From: a virus
Virus record (IMG/VR): IMGVR_UViG_3300031237_000003
Coordinates: 1-64,000 of that record
Length of the DNA stretch: 64,000 nucleotides
Strand: one strand, 5' to 3'
Shown: positions 47,818-56,852 of the stretch, one piece after another
Numbering within the stretch: the first letter of the stretch is position 1
Layout: each line of letters begins with the position of its first letter
Translations under genes and position numbers: made by a program
Notes under the pieces: generated by a model
The model's input: only the letters and a program-made list of their open reading frames with translations
What the model was told of the DNA's origin: nothing
The model's database searches: none

Positions 47818-50121
47818 TTAATCCTTCTTGGTCCGCGATGCGGCGCGCGTTTTATTCATTCCAGCAGACGCTTTTGCCCTGCCTGCCGCGCGTAAGTTTT
47901 CGTTCTCAATTTGATGCCGGTCGCGCGTAGCCTGAAGCTCCTGCTGCGATTTAACGGCGTTAACAGCCAGATCGTGCTGCGATTGGATCTGAGACGTCCG
48001 GACTTCTTCAGCTTTACGCTGCGCTTCCATCTGTCCACGAAGCCCTTCCAGAGAAAACTCTTGCTCCGCAGAACGTTGCGTGTTGAACATTTTCATCTGT
48101 GCTAGGATCTGCTCATGTTGCAGCTTAGTCCGGCTGGACTCGGCATCCAATGCCGCTTTCTGTTTAGCGATATCCAGCTTTTGCGCTTCCATCGCCATTT
48201 TTAGCTGCGCTAGTTGCGCCTCTGTTTCCAGTTTCATCTGTTGCGCTTGCTGTTCTGCTGGGTCCGGAGACTTCTTAATCAACTCGCGCTGAATATCGCC
48301 GCGAACTTTTTCGGATTCCGTCTGCGCTTTCATCTGGCCCATTTGAATCCGGACTTGCGCTTCCTGCTGCGCTTTTATCTGGGTCGCTTGCACTTCCGGC
48401 GGCGGTTGATTCAACGCTTGTTTCTCTTGATCGCTAAGCGGCCGTATAAGGCGATACATCCGGCCCAGACCAGTCGCGTCCTGCATCATCTGAATCAGTT
48501 CGCCGAAATCAATGGTTTGTCCGGTCCGGTTAAGATCGGAAACAAACGGCCCGGAGAGTAAGTATTGCGCGATAAACGGAAACATCGCGCCGATCTCCTG
48601 TCGAGACCTGACGCGTGACGCCGCCAGCATTCGGAACCGCACCGGCGCTTGAAAGTGCGACGCCGGAGTTGCCATCGGACCTTCCGGAGACCGCGCCGGA
48701 AGCTGCCGCTCGGACGCAGAATGAATCTGAATCATCTTCTGCATCTTGTACAACATTGGGACGATCATGTACTTTTCAATGTTGTCGATGATATACGACG
48801 TCCGATCCGACGACGAACCAAGCTGTGCTTGCACGCCGCCTTTGGTACGATTAACGTTACCGCCGCGCGGAACGCCCATAGTCATCGAGTTAAGTCCATC
48901 GGTTTTCTCGGATAAAATCTCGATGAACTGAATATCGCGATACACGTCGTCCGTGGACCCTTGCGGCGTCAGTAACGCCACGTCGGTATCCGGATTCTCG
49001 ACCGGATACGTCGCGGACGGGTACCATCGTTGTTGCGACGGTGTCAGATACGCGCTGCGTTTGAAAGCGCGCGGGGGGTTAACGGTCAGACTAAGATGGT
49101 CTAGACGTTTATTCAACAGGTCTTCGGTGTACCGTTGGTATCCTTCCAAGACATCCGGCATACCCAACGCGTAAAACCGGCCGGGGTAAATATAGCACGG
49201 CGCAGATGACACCGGGATAAACCCGTACGGGTTTTCTCGGTTAACCGCCACCCATACGCGGTTAAGCACCCAGATAATCCGCGATTTTGTGTAATAGATC
49301 AGAATCTCGACTTCGCGCTGTGACGGAACCGGAGAATGCCGGTACTGCGCCGGAGAGTACTGCACGCCACGAACCGCTTCCTGCACTTGCTTCGTCATGT
49401 CGCCGAGGGTAGTCGGTGCGTTCCGGGACAAATACGCCAGGATACTACGGGACGGAATATTCACCTCTGCGCTGCGCATAGAATCCAAGTCTTCTATCGG
49501 CACGGTCCGCCGGACGATAACGCTTCGGCAATTGTCGATGTTTGGCGTCGAACACGTCGGGTCTACGTACACGTCGCGGATATCCAGCCACGCTGGAGTT
49601 GGGACGCCTAACGACTCGTCGTACTCTAAGTGGATAAATCCGTTCCCGTACTGCAAGATATTCTGAACCGCCAATCCGATTTCGGTCTGTCCGGACCGGC
49701 CGGATTCAATGTTGGCTTCTTCAACCGCGTATCGAAGAACGCCTTTCTGAGCGCGCGCGGACGCCGGATCTACTCCTTCCGGCGCTTCCGTCTGGAACCA
49801 ATCGTCATTACCGTTCGCGAAGATAGCGGACAGAACGTTCGGCAGAACGGTCTCGATATGCGAGAACGTCATCGGTACCGGCAACGCGGCACGCGGCACG
49901 TTTGTCCCTTCCCAGAGTTTCGGCGGGACCCAGGCGGTAAACAGCCCATCCGCGTTCGTCCAGCGCCGGTCGTGGTTATTGGACCGGTATTGTTCGTACG
50001 AATAGAATGACTGATTGACCATCGCCAGCGCTTGAGAGTTGTTTACTGCTTCCTCAAGCATCCGGATGTCGTCGGCTTCTAAATTCGCTTCTGGCAGATT
50101 TGGCGGAGTCTGTTCGACCAC
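47818..50121 (-). CDS. portal protein, 767 aa
   Basis: An early helical region (LPVPMTFSHIETVLPNVLSA) and the core IGLAVQNILQYGNGFIHLEY, WLDIRDVYVDPTC and SAPCYIYPGRFYALGMPD fit portal proteins of podoviruses with N4-gp56 capsids. The C-terminal 200 residues are a long Gln-rich coiled coil (QAQQMKLETEAQLAQLKMAM) and a basic end. Follows terminase by 14 bases. Forms the dodecameric DNA gate. Confidence 0.85.
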   Translation of the reverse strand: MVEQTPPNLPEANLEADDIRMLEEAVNNSQALAMVNQSFYSYEQYRSNNHDRRWTNADGLFTAWVPPKLWEGTNVPRAALPVPMTFSHIETVLPNVLSAIFANGNDDWFQTEAPEGVDPASARAQKGVLRYAVEEANIESGRSGQTEIGLAVQNILQYGNGFIHLEYDESLGVPTPAWLDIRDVYVDPTCSTPNIDNCRSVIVRRTVPIEDLDSMRSAEVNIPSRSILAYLSRNAPTTLGDMTKQVQEAVRGVQYSPAQYRHSPVPSQREVEILIYYTKSRIIWVLNRVWVAVNRENPYGFIPVSSAPCYIYPGRFYALGMPDVLEGYQRYTEDLLNKRLDHLSLTVNPPRAFKRSAYLTPSQQRWYPSATYPVENPDTDVALLTPQGSTDDVYRDIQFIEILSEKTDGLNSMTMGVPRGGNVNRTKGGVQAQLGSSSDRTSYIIDNIEKYMIVPMLYKMQKMIQIHSASERQLPARSPEGPMATPASHFQAPVRFRMLAASRVRSRQEIGAMFPFIAQYLLSGPFVSDLNRTGQTIDFGELIQMMQDATGLGRMYRLIRPLSDQEKQALNQPPPEVQATQIKAQQEAQVRIQMGQMKAQTESEKVRGDIQRELIKKSPDPAEQQAQQMKLETEAQLAQLKMAMEAQKLDIAKQKAALDAESSRTKLQHEQILAQMKMFNTQRSAEQEFSLEGLRGQMEAQRKAEEVRTSQIQSQHDLAVNAVKSQQELQATRDRHQIENENLRAAGRAKASAGMNKTRAASRTKKD

Positions 50122-50135
50122 GGTCTTCCCCTACG

Positions 50136-52730
50136 TTAATTATAGCCTGTCACGTTGCGGTAATACGGCGAGTCCGGGACGCCGCGCCGAGCCGCCGCGT
50201 CGTCCTCGATACCTAACATCCGCTTCGTGGCCGCATCTATCGCTTTGTCCCATTTGGTCTTTAACCAGTCTTCCGGATATTTTCCGCCAACGCCGCGCCG
50301 GGCAACTTCGCGGCCAAACCACTCTTTTCCCTGAAACAGATCGGACATAGCGTCCAGGACGTCGTCGAACCGCGAATTCGGAAACTTCGTCATCTCGTCC
50401 TCGACTTCATCTAGGTTCCCGCAGTCCGCTACAAACACGATTTCTTTTCGTTTGTACCACGGTGACAAAGTCCGCAGTATCCGTTCTTCCTTAGAGATCT
50501 GCGTGCTGATTGGAATCAAGTCTACCGGGACGTATTCGCCAAGCAAGTCTATGATCCGACGTAACGCTGGCTCCATTCCCCGAACATACGCGGTCTTCTC
50601 GATTTTGATCTTGTCCGGCCGGTACTTGCGGTTTAAACGAATAATCTCGTCGATCATCTGATCCTGATCCAAACGCGCTCGGATGATCTCAACAATGTAC
50701 AGGACGCCGCTGTCGGACCAGCCGCCGACTACCATTGCGGTGTAATCCGAACGGTCGCTGGTGGTATCGGCGGTGTCCACAGCTACATCGTAGTGCGCGA
50801 TACGGACGTTGCGGGTAAAAATATCGCGCGGCAGAATTTTCGGATAATTCTTAGCTGGGTCCCACGGGAAAGGTGAGTGCACCGCTTCTTTTGGTTTGTT
50901 AAGCATCTGCGAAGCGAAAGTTAACGATTGAACTGGGTGTAACCGGCGAAGTTCCAGCACGTCTGTCGGAAATCGCTCCGGCCACCAGGACTGGCGGCGA
51001 AAATCCGGGTCTTCTTCGTTCTTCGGAGCCGGTTTTGACGTGTCCAACAGGTACGGCCAGTCCAAAGTCTCCGGGTAGAAGTCTTTTTGGACGTCTCCGG
51101 ACGCCGGATCGACGCGTTTGTAGCAACTTCTGACGTGAATTGCCCATTTTCGGTCTCCGGCGGCCTTTTTCTGCTCCGATTCCATGAGATCAGTGTACAA
51201 ATCTGAGTTTTTGGAGCAATAACCTTCCGCTATATAATTTCCCGTCTCCGTCTGGAACCAATAAACAGTTTGTACTCCTGCATCTTCGATCTTGACAATT
51301 TCATCTCGATCCGTCATTAATGCTCCGTACAACGTACCAGATATTTTCTGTGACCTCGCAGGACGCAGCATAGCTAAAAACCGGTAACGCTCACGCCAAC
51401 CTCCTTGTATTTTAAAAATGCAGCGGTCGGACCAATTCTCACTACCGCCCTCAGATTCCGAAGGTTTAGTCCAGTTCTCGGAATATCGGAAACCCAAAGC
51501 GGTCAATGTCTGTCGAATCCGCTCAAGGACTTCGGGATTGTGTGTCGTTTGACAAATAGATATCTCACCACTTGGAAAGCCTTTGTTTGTCCAAACCGTA
51601 CCTTCGCCATCAAAGATTCCGGTTAGCCAACCGGCGTCAGCGGATTCAAGTTTGTCAACGGGAGTTAAAAGTCGTTGTAATCCAGATACGTTATTCGGAC
51701 CGCCTTTTCCTAGTGTTCCGAACTCCTGACTTAAAGGTCCTTTCGCCCACTGTTTTCCCCGCCACCATTTATGTTCTGGAGTACAAGTAATCGTTCTACC
51801 CGATGCCGTAGTGTACGCGTTGGTTTGTGCGATAAGACTTCCGCACGCAAGTACTTTGCTTGGCCGTAGACGTCTGCGCTTACCTTTCTTCAACTCCCAG
51901 CCTACAACTTCGTCACCAACCTCGATATCCTTAATCGGTTTATGCGCCCAGTCGGACATCAAAATACGATTCTCGCCAGTCAGGCAGTAATGATATGTCG
52001 TCCCTTCGACGTCCATCCAGCTATCCGGCCGGACCAACAAATTTTCCATCATGTAAAACGACCGGATGACAGTCATGTTCTGGTCCACGGTCAGCGAGTT
52101 ATTCTGCTCAACGATATCCGAGAACTTCATTACGTCAAAGTGATATCCGGCGGTTCCAGCGTCTATCGACGACGCCATAACAGTGCTTTCTTTCCGGATG
52201 AAACCCGGCGTACGGGCTTCTGTTGTGAATTCAGACTGCGTTCCCCAGTCGAAAACATGTTCGGTCGGGCAGTGTTCTGGAAACAACGCGCGGAGCGACG
52301 GATTGATCTGAAAGTGCTTCTTGACTTCGCGCAAAAAATCGTACGCTTTCTTTGTCGTGGACTGCACGACGAGAATACTGACGTCCGGGTAATTCAAAAT
52401 CCACTGTATCGTGTGCGCGATAACATTAGACGTTGTCTTGAGGAACGAACGCGGGTCCAGAATCAACACACGACGTCCACCGGGTAACTCATACATCGGT
52501 GTAATCGGCCGATATGTCCACGCCGTACCGGTGAACGCGTCGTGCTGCGCCGCTTCGTCATAACTCGCCGGAACCGGGAACTTCTGTAACCGGTTAATAA
52601 ACGGTCCTTGAACGTCCCAGGAGACGTCTGGATAGTTAAGAACTTCGTTGCAGAGCCAGACTAGGTCGGTCCGCGCGCGCCAGCGGTTCTGCCGCCATCG
52701 GTCTATCGCGATTTTTGTCAATATCGGCAT
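50136..52730 (-). CDS. terL: terminase large subunit with an intein, 864 aa precursor
   Basis: Exteins total 604 aa. The ATPase region shows VLILDPRSFLKTT (88-100, Walker A-like) and FDVMKFSDIVEQ (Walker B-like). The RNase H-like nuclease shows IAHYDVAVDTADTTSDRSD, KIKIEKTAYVRG and SRFDDVLDAMSD, the three acidic clusters of terminases. It packages DNA through the portal encoded next. Residues 249-508 are an intein. No small subunit lies beside it; the 12575 HTH protein is a distant candidate. Confidence 0.92.
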   Translation of the reverse strand: MPILTKIAIDRWRQNRWRARTDLVWLCNEVLNYPDVSWDVQGPFINRLQKFPVPASYDEAAQHDAFTGTAWTYRPITPMYELPGGRRVLILDPRSFLKTTSNVIAHTIQWILNYPDVSILVVQSTTKKAYDFLREVKKHFQINPSLRALFPEHCPTEHVFDWGTQSEFTTEARTPGFIRKESTVMASSIDAGTAGYHFDVMKFSDIVEQNNSLTVDQNMTVIRSFYMMENLLVRPDSWMDVEGTTYHYCLTGENRILMSDWAHKPIKDIEVGDEVVGWELKKGKRRRLRPSKVLACGSLIAQTNAYTTASGRTITCTPEHKWWRGKQWAKGPLSQEFGTLGKGGPNNVSGLQRLLTPVDKLESADAGWLTGIFDGEGTVWTNKGFPSGEISICQTTHNPEVLERIRQTLTALGFRYSENWTKPSESEGGSENWSDRCIFKIQGGWRERYRFLAMLRPARSQKISGTLYGALMTDRDEIVKIEDAGVQTVYWFQTETGNYIAEGYCSKNSDLYTDLMESEQKKAAGDRKWAIHVRSCYKRVDPASGDVQKDFYPETLDWPYLLDTSKPAPKNEEDPDFRRQSWWPERFPTDVLELRRLHPVQSLTFASQMLNKPKEAVHSPFPWDPAKNYPKILPRDIFTRNVRIAHYDVAVDTADTTSDRSDYTAMVVGGWSDSGVLYIVEIIRARLDQDQMIDEIIRLNRKYRPDKIKIEKTAYVRGMEPALRRIIDLLGEYVPVDLIPISTQISKEERILRTLSPWYKRKEIVFVADCGNLDEVEDEMTKFPNSRFDDVLDAMSDLFQGKEWFGREVARRGVGGKYPEDWLKTKWDKAIDAATKRMLGIEDDAAARRGVPDSPYYRNVTGYN
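51207..51986 (-). mobile_element. terminase intein with LAGLIDADG motif, 260 aa
   Basis: Starts at Cys249 (CLTGENRILMSDWAHKPIKD), block B has ITCTPEHKW, the endonuclease motif is GWLTGIFDGEGTVW (367-380), and the end is TGNYIAEGYCSKN before Ser509. The residue before the terminal Asn is Lys, not the usual His, so splicing may be slower or conditional. Only one LAGLIDADG helix is apparent. Confidence 0.9.
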
Positions 52731-52815
52731 ATCGGTGGTAACATTCCAACGTTAACGCGATCTCGCCGACTTCGTCCGCGTCGTAATCGTCTTCAACAAT
52801 TCCGCATATGACCAT
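52636..52815 (-). CDS. possible small acidic protein overlapping terL, 59 aa
   Basis: The ATG (complement of 52813-52815) has AAGG upstream and reads MVICGIVEDDYDADEVGEIA, then runs 95 bases into terL in another frame. The N-terminal half, outside terL, is acidic and protein-like; the rest is Arg/Ala-rich. Expression is uncertain. Confidence 0.35.
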   Translation of the reverse strand: MVICGIVEDDYDADEVGEIALTLECYHRYADIDKNRDRPMAAEPLARADRPSLALQRSS

Positions 52816-52824
52816 GACATAACC

Positions 52825-53034
52825 TTAACATATCTCCAAACTGGCGTCCGGGTCGTCCGGGGTTATCAGGAAAATCGGGTCCGGGTGCCGCAAAGCACTC
52901 GACGCATCCAAAACGTTAATATCAAACCGCGCGCAAATAGCGGATTCGTCTGCACTAAAACTTGAAGAACCTAGAAGCAACAGTCCTAAGAGCGCGGATG
53001 ACGAACCCAATAATGCAGATTTTGGAACCGACAT
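52825..53034 (-). CDS. small exported protein, 69 aa
   Basis: A signal-like N-terminus (SALLGSSSALLGLLLLGSSS then FSADES) is followed by about 45 polar residues with two Cys (AICARFDINV; ASLEIC at the end). Three bases downstream of the fibre gene. Possibly envelope-located. Unknown family. Confidence 0.5.
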   Translation of the reverse strand: MSVPKSALLGSSSALLGLLLLGSSSFSADESAICARFDINVLDASSALRHPDPIFLITPDDPDASLEIC

Positions 53035-53037
53035 CTT

Positions 53038-54516
53038 TTACATCGCTTTCCAAGATAACAATGTCATTCCCGAGGGATACGTTGCGTTATTAGCGTTACA
53101 GTAAAACCCAACTTCATCAGCGGTCAGAAACGTGGTGCGAGATTCTGAAGATGTTTGATACCAGTTCTGCCCATCTTTACTGAATTTGGTTATGCGGTTA
53201 GTGCCATTGTCTTCCGCCCAGAGCCACCATAGGCTGTCCTGGATCGCGTAGCCTCTTAAGCGATCAAAGTTTCCAGCGTTATAAGTTGTAGGATTTGTCC
53301 AGTCTGCGGAAGTTATTACTGTATCGGAACCCCCGATTGTGTAACCTAACGTGATAAGTTTGCCGTCCGAAGATTGACGCCAGCAAAACCCACAGTCGGA
53401 ATTCGCGGTTTTCTCTGGAAATAAAGGTATGAATGCTATTATTATTACATACGGAGTAGAAGGAGCCGCTTTTTTTCGGATGCGCAGATTGTTACCGGCT
53501 CCAGCAGGCGCATTAAGAAAAATACCGCCGTAAGTTGTGGTTACCGATGCGCCGCCTTGATTAACCCATGCAAAATCTCCGGATATGGGTTGTGTCATAG
53601 GGTATACAGGTCCCCAAGGAACCCAAAGGCTTCCAGAGTATCGTTCTAACTGAAATCCATTGTTTGGAAAATACAGATCGCCACCGGCTGGACCCCCAGG
53701 TTCACTTCCGAAAGCTCCGGTAGATGTAATATTCCCGCTACCTCCAGCGCTTCCCGACGCCGCTGCCGTTATGCGGCCTTTAGCGTCCACTGTCAAATTC
53801 GTGTTAGTGTACGATCCCGGCGTAACAGCGGTGTCATTTAGTGAAATAGCGGGCGTTGAACCGCCCGAACTAGCAATCGGCGACGTTCCGGTGACCGAAG
53901 TAACGCTAGACGACCCGCTTGACGCCGCCGTAATCCTTCCTTTTGCGTCTACGGTAAGACTGGTATTAGTATACGAACCGGGTGTTACTGCTGTATCGTT
54001 AAGAGAAATAGCTGGAGTCGCGCCGCCGGATGACGCGATTGGGGAAGTACCGGTAACAGAAGTTACTGGCGCGGTTCCAGAAGAAGCCGCAGTCAAACGG
54101 CCTTTCGAGTCCACAGTTAACGCCGTATTCGTATAGCTACCAGGTGTAACCGCTGTGTCGTTTAAGGAAATAGCCGGGGTTATTCCGCCTGACGACGCGA
54201 TAGGCGCGGTTCCAGTTACAGCGGTAACGGCGCTTCCGGTTTGCAGAAGAGTATCTAAAGACCCGGCGGTTAAAATCCCCCAGACTTTACTTCCCGAAAT
54301 ATGCGACGCCGGGACAGTCCCTTCTATCCCGCGTGTTAAAGACGAGAAAGTAGCACCCGCAACTGCGCCGACAAGTATCAGTTCGTCGTCAATGAGGATT
54401 CTGAAATTTCCGGACGCCGGAAAACTTGCAGCCGATGTTACGTCTAGCGTTGTTATGCCACTTGATATCGGCGCGGATAAAGTCGTCTGCGCGTTATTAG
54501 ACCATTTCTCAGCCAT
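53038..54516 (-). CDS. tail fibre/adhesin-like protein, 492 aa
   Basis: A short N-terminal beta domain (ISSGITTLDVTSAASFPASG; LILVGAVAGATFSSLTRGIE) is common to phage fibre proteins. Then three 54-residue repeats (residues about 96-257), a linker, and a C-terminal lectin-like beta part (FAWVNQGGASVTTTYGGIF; ITKFSKDGQNWYQTSSESRT). Likely host recognition. Upstream of the terminase gene, unlike the other fibre at 34636. Confidence 0.7.
   Translation of the reverse strand: MAEKWSNNAQTTLSAPISSGITTLDVTSAASFPASGNFRILIDDELILVGAVAGATFSSLTRGIEGTVPASHISGSKVWGILTAGSLDTLLQTGSAVTAVTGTAPIASSGGITPAISLNDTAVTPGSYTNTALTVDSKGRLTAASSGTAPVTSVTGTSPIASSGGATPAISLNDTAVTPGSYTNTSLTVDAKGRITAASSGSSSVTSVTGTSPIASSGGSTPAISLNDTAVTPGSYTNTNLTVDAKGRITAAASGSAGGSGNITSTGAFGSEPGGPAGGDLYFPNNGFQLERYSGSLWVPWGPVYPMTQPISGDFAWVNQGGASVTTTYGGIFLNAPAGAGNNLRIRKKAAPSTPYVIIIAFIPLFPEKTANSDCGFCWRQSSDGKLITLGYTIGGSDTVITSADWTNPTTYNAGNFDRLRGYAIQDSLWWLWAEDNGTNRITKFSKDGQNWYQTSSESRTTFLTADEVGFYCNANNATYPSGMTLLSWKAM
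53746..54231 (-). repeat. three tandem 54-residue repeats in the fibre gene
   Basis: Each unit contains VTGTxPIASSGG, TPAISLNDTAVTPGSYTN and LTVDxKGRxTAA. The protein units are nearly identical, but the DNA has drifted at many third positions, so the copies are old and kept by selection. They probably extend the fibre shaft. Confidence 0.8.
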
Positions 54517-55250
54517 TAGATCGTCTCCGTGGCGTTAGGGAGCACTATAAACGCGCCGCGCGCTACTGTGTGCTCCGAGGTATCCGGTTTCTTCACTTTT
54601 ATATCGTACACTAAGTCGGACCGATGCACGGGTAACGACGCGGTCGCGGTTTTTGGAATAGTAACCCGGCCGGTACCTAGTGCCGCCGGAGAGTCTACTG
54701 TTACTCCCGTCAGCGCCGTGTTATCCAGTTTAATTACCGCATTCGCATCGGCATCGAAGTAATCCCATTTAACGGTGAATCGAACGGCGCACCCGGTAAG
54801 ATCCATAACGGTTCCGTCGCCGTTGAACGCGAGGAACTCGATTACTTTGGTGTCTAAACGAATCATTCGGATATCCATACTCCAATGCTCCCTTTGATAT
54901 ACGTTACCGACTGGATAAGGCCAGATCGGAGGTAAAGGTGGATCTGTGTTCGGAGGCGGTATAGGACAGGGCGTACAAATACTGTCCGCATCCAAAGTTT
55001 GCCGCAGGTAAACATTAAAAATCGGTTGTTCAAAGACAAAATAAGAAGGGCCTAATTGATTATCCGGGCCGAAGTTACCGTCCAAAAAAGGTCCTTCGCC
55101 GCCTATAGTGGAGCCGCCGACCAGAAAAGTACCGCTTGGAACATCCAGTAAAGTAAATGCCGAGTCTAAATACTCAATAGAAGTCGCGGCAGGAGTTATC
55201 GCAGCCTGATCGTTGATTATCTCCAGTTGAATAGCTACATTGGCTGACAA
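54516..55250 (-). CDS. tail/baseplate-type protein, 244 aa
   Basis: Strand-rich N-terminal half with a CTPCPIPPP linker, followed by a domain (IRLDTKVIEFLAFNGDGTVM; DLTGCAVRFTVKWDYFD) that resembles the N-terminal module of baseplate upper proteins (BppU type) which dock fibres. Coupled by overlap to the fibre gene, so the two probably assemble together. Confidence 0.6.
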   Translation of the reverse strand: MSANVAIQLEIINDQAAITPAATSIEYLDSAFTLLDVPSGTFLVGGSTIGGEGPFLDGNFGPDNQLGPSYFVFEQPIFNVYLRQTLDADSICTPCPIPPPNTDPPLPPIWPYPVGNVYQREHWSMDIRMIRLDTKVIEFLAFNGDGTVMDLTGCAVRFTVKWDYFDADANAVIKLDNTALTGVTVDSPAALGTGRVTIPKTATASLPVHRSDLVYDIKVKKPDTSEHTVARGAFIVLPNATETI

Positions 55251-55271
55251 GAGGCACCGCCATTTGTCTTC

Positions 55272-56156
55272 TTATGTTTCCGCTAGTAGTAAGCACCCAG
55301 TAACATCCGAATCTGACCAGGAACGCCATGTCCTACCATCATAAGAGAAGGTCTGTTCGGCAGCAACACTTGGTTTTAGTAATATTAGAGCGTTATAATG
55401 ATACCCTTGTTTACGAGCGCGGGTTAGACCGCTACCGTCCGGACTAAAAGCTATGACTGGCGTAATCATAGCGTAGCGGTCTGCGCTATTCCAGCGTAGA
55501 GTGGTGCGCCCACCCGAGCCAACAGAGGGTTCTAGAATCTCAAATTGAACGCCGCCGATATCCGCACCTGCTCCTGTATTGCCGATCGACATGATCTGCC
55601 CGTTGCCGATTTTGACGCAGACGCCGCCGTTGGAAAAGTTCGGTTGGTTTCTAAACGAAGTATGAAAACTCGCATCTGTATCACTAAGAGCAATACCCCC
55701 TCCACAAGCTCGTAGATTTGCGTCTGGTACCTCAAAGGCTGGTAGCGAAGGAAGCTGCGCCCACATAAAAGAGCGATTCGCTGTGAACTGCGTCGGTGTG
55801 ATACACGCGATGGTGAAACCGTACTTATGAGCGTTGATCCGATATTCGCGACCGGCATCGGGCAACAAATGGCCGAAAGCAGCGGTCTCCAGTGTGTTAT
55901 CCGTCTTCTTCAAGCGGCAGGTAACCGTGTTCGTCAGGTCACCTCGGATACGAGCGCGCATTGCCATACCGCCTTCGCCGACTGGAGTTGTTGCGCTCTG
56001 CATAAGTAGATCGTCCGTCCCGCTTCCCGAGACGGTAGTCCAGCCAGCAGCTAGTAACGACGCTTCGATCCAGTTGGCGATCCCTTGCTTGGTCGCATCG
56101 CCTGCATGGGTGTCGTTGACGATAGTACCGCCCGAATAAATCGGTGTCACACTCAT
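55272..56156 (-). CDS. tail structural protein, 294 aa
   Basis: Beta-rich throughout (TVTCRLKKTDNTLETAAFGH; HYNALILLKPSVAAEQTFSY) with scattered Cys and aromatic residues, like phage tail-tip or adhesin proteins. No signal peptide. Placed between small structural genes and the fibre set. Confidence 0.6.
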   Translation of the reverse strand: MSVTPIYSGGTIVNDTHAGDATKQGIANWIEASLLAAGWTTVSGSGTDDLLMQSATTPVGEGGMAMRARIRGDLTNTVTCRLKKTDNTLETAAFGHLLPDAGREYRINAHKYGFTIACITPTQFTANRSFMWAQLPSLPAFEVPDANLRACGGGIALSDTDASFHTSFRNQPNFSNGGVCVKIGNGQIMSIGNTGAGADIGGVQFEILEPSVGSGGRTTLRWNSADRYAMITPVIAFSPDGSGLTRARKQGYHYNALILLKPSVAAEQTFSYDGRTWRSWSDSDVTGCLLLAET

Positions 56157-56534
56157 TGCTGTATTCCTCTATTTAATAATAGCGCGGGTTTTGAAAAGAA
56201 TAGCTTGAACCTTCGACGATCTGGTTTACAGCCAGAGGCTTTGCTGTTTAACTACCAGAGAAAAGACGCCCGTTCCACTACTAAGGCAAGCAACGAGCCG
56301 AAGCCGTCCACGGAACGCGGAGTACTCGGATGCAGTCATCAACTCACCCGCCGGTCCCAAACCGCCCGTCCGCAGACGAAGCGGTCACGCGCGCGGAAAG
56401 TCCGGCCGTCGCCGGACGACGCGGCCCCTGACGCCACTGTGAGAAGCTATCTCGGGACGCCACTAAAGGACCGCACAAGCGGGAAGAGTCATCGGCCAAT
56501 GGCCTCGTCTATCCCACACCTAAATATACCATAC
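56157..56534 (-). ncRNA. gene-free structured gap with a tRNA-like remnant
   Basis: No supported ORF. Complement of 56220-56236 forms an anticodon-like hairpin (stem TCTGG/CCAGA, loop CTGTAAA, Tyr-like GTA) followed by GAAGGTTCAAGC, but the expected acceptor halves do not pair, so it is a degenerate or mimic tRNA. Farther along, GTCCGGC-CGTC-GCCGGAC (56400-56417) is a perfect seven-pair hairpin and GGCC-AAT-GGCC a small one. A folded RNA inside the late transcript is likely. Confidence 0.4.
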
Positions 56535-56777
56535 TTACGCTGGCGCGCCGTTGATCGCCAGAGCGTTCAGAATCGCAGCGACGCCAGCCTGAATCGCGAC
56601 CTTCAAATTCGCAGAGGCAGTAGCCGGAGTCGATTCCATGTTGTTAGTCACCCACGGGATCGTGATCGCAGTCCCGCCGGAAGCGAGAGTCAAGTCGTTC
56701 GCGGTAGAGCGAAACGCCGTGGGGGTGTACTTCCCAGTAGCCAATACCAGATTAAGACAATACCCGATTCCTGCCAT
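56535..56777 (-). CDS. hypothetical structural protein, 80 aa
   Basis: Small, Ala/Thr-rich, with strands (AGIGYCLNLVLATGKYTPTA) and a helical end (ASANLKVAIQAGVAAILNAL). It lies in the virion block next to the divergent HTH gene. Possibly a head decoration protein. Not recognised. Confidence 0.5.
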   Translation of the reverse strand: MAGIGYCLNLVLATGKYTPTAFRSTANDLTLASGGTAITIPWVTNNMESTPATASANLKVAIQAGVAAILNALAINGAPA

Positions 56778-56852
56778 GTTTATCTCCTAAGTTAAAGATA
56801 CCGCGCGCGAGGAAGCAAGTGCCAAGTGGTATAGTTGTGATAGAGGAGATGT

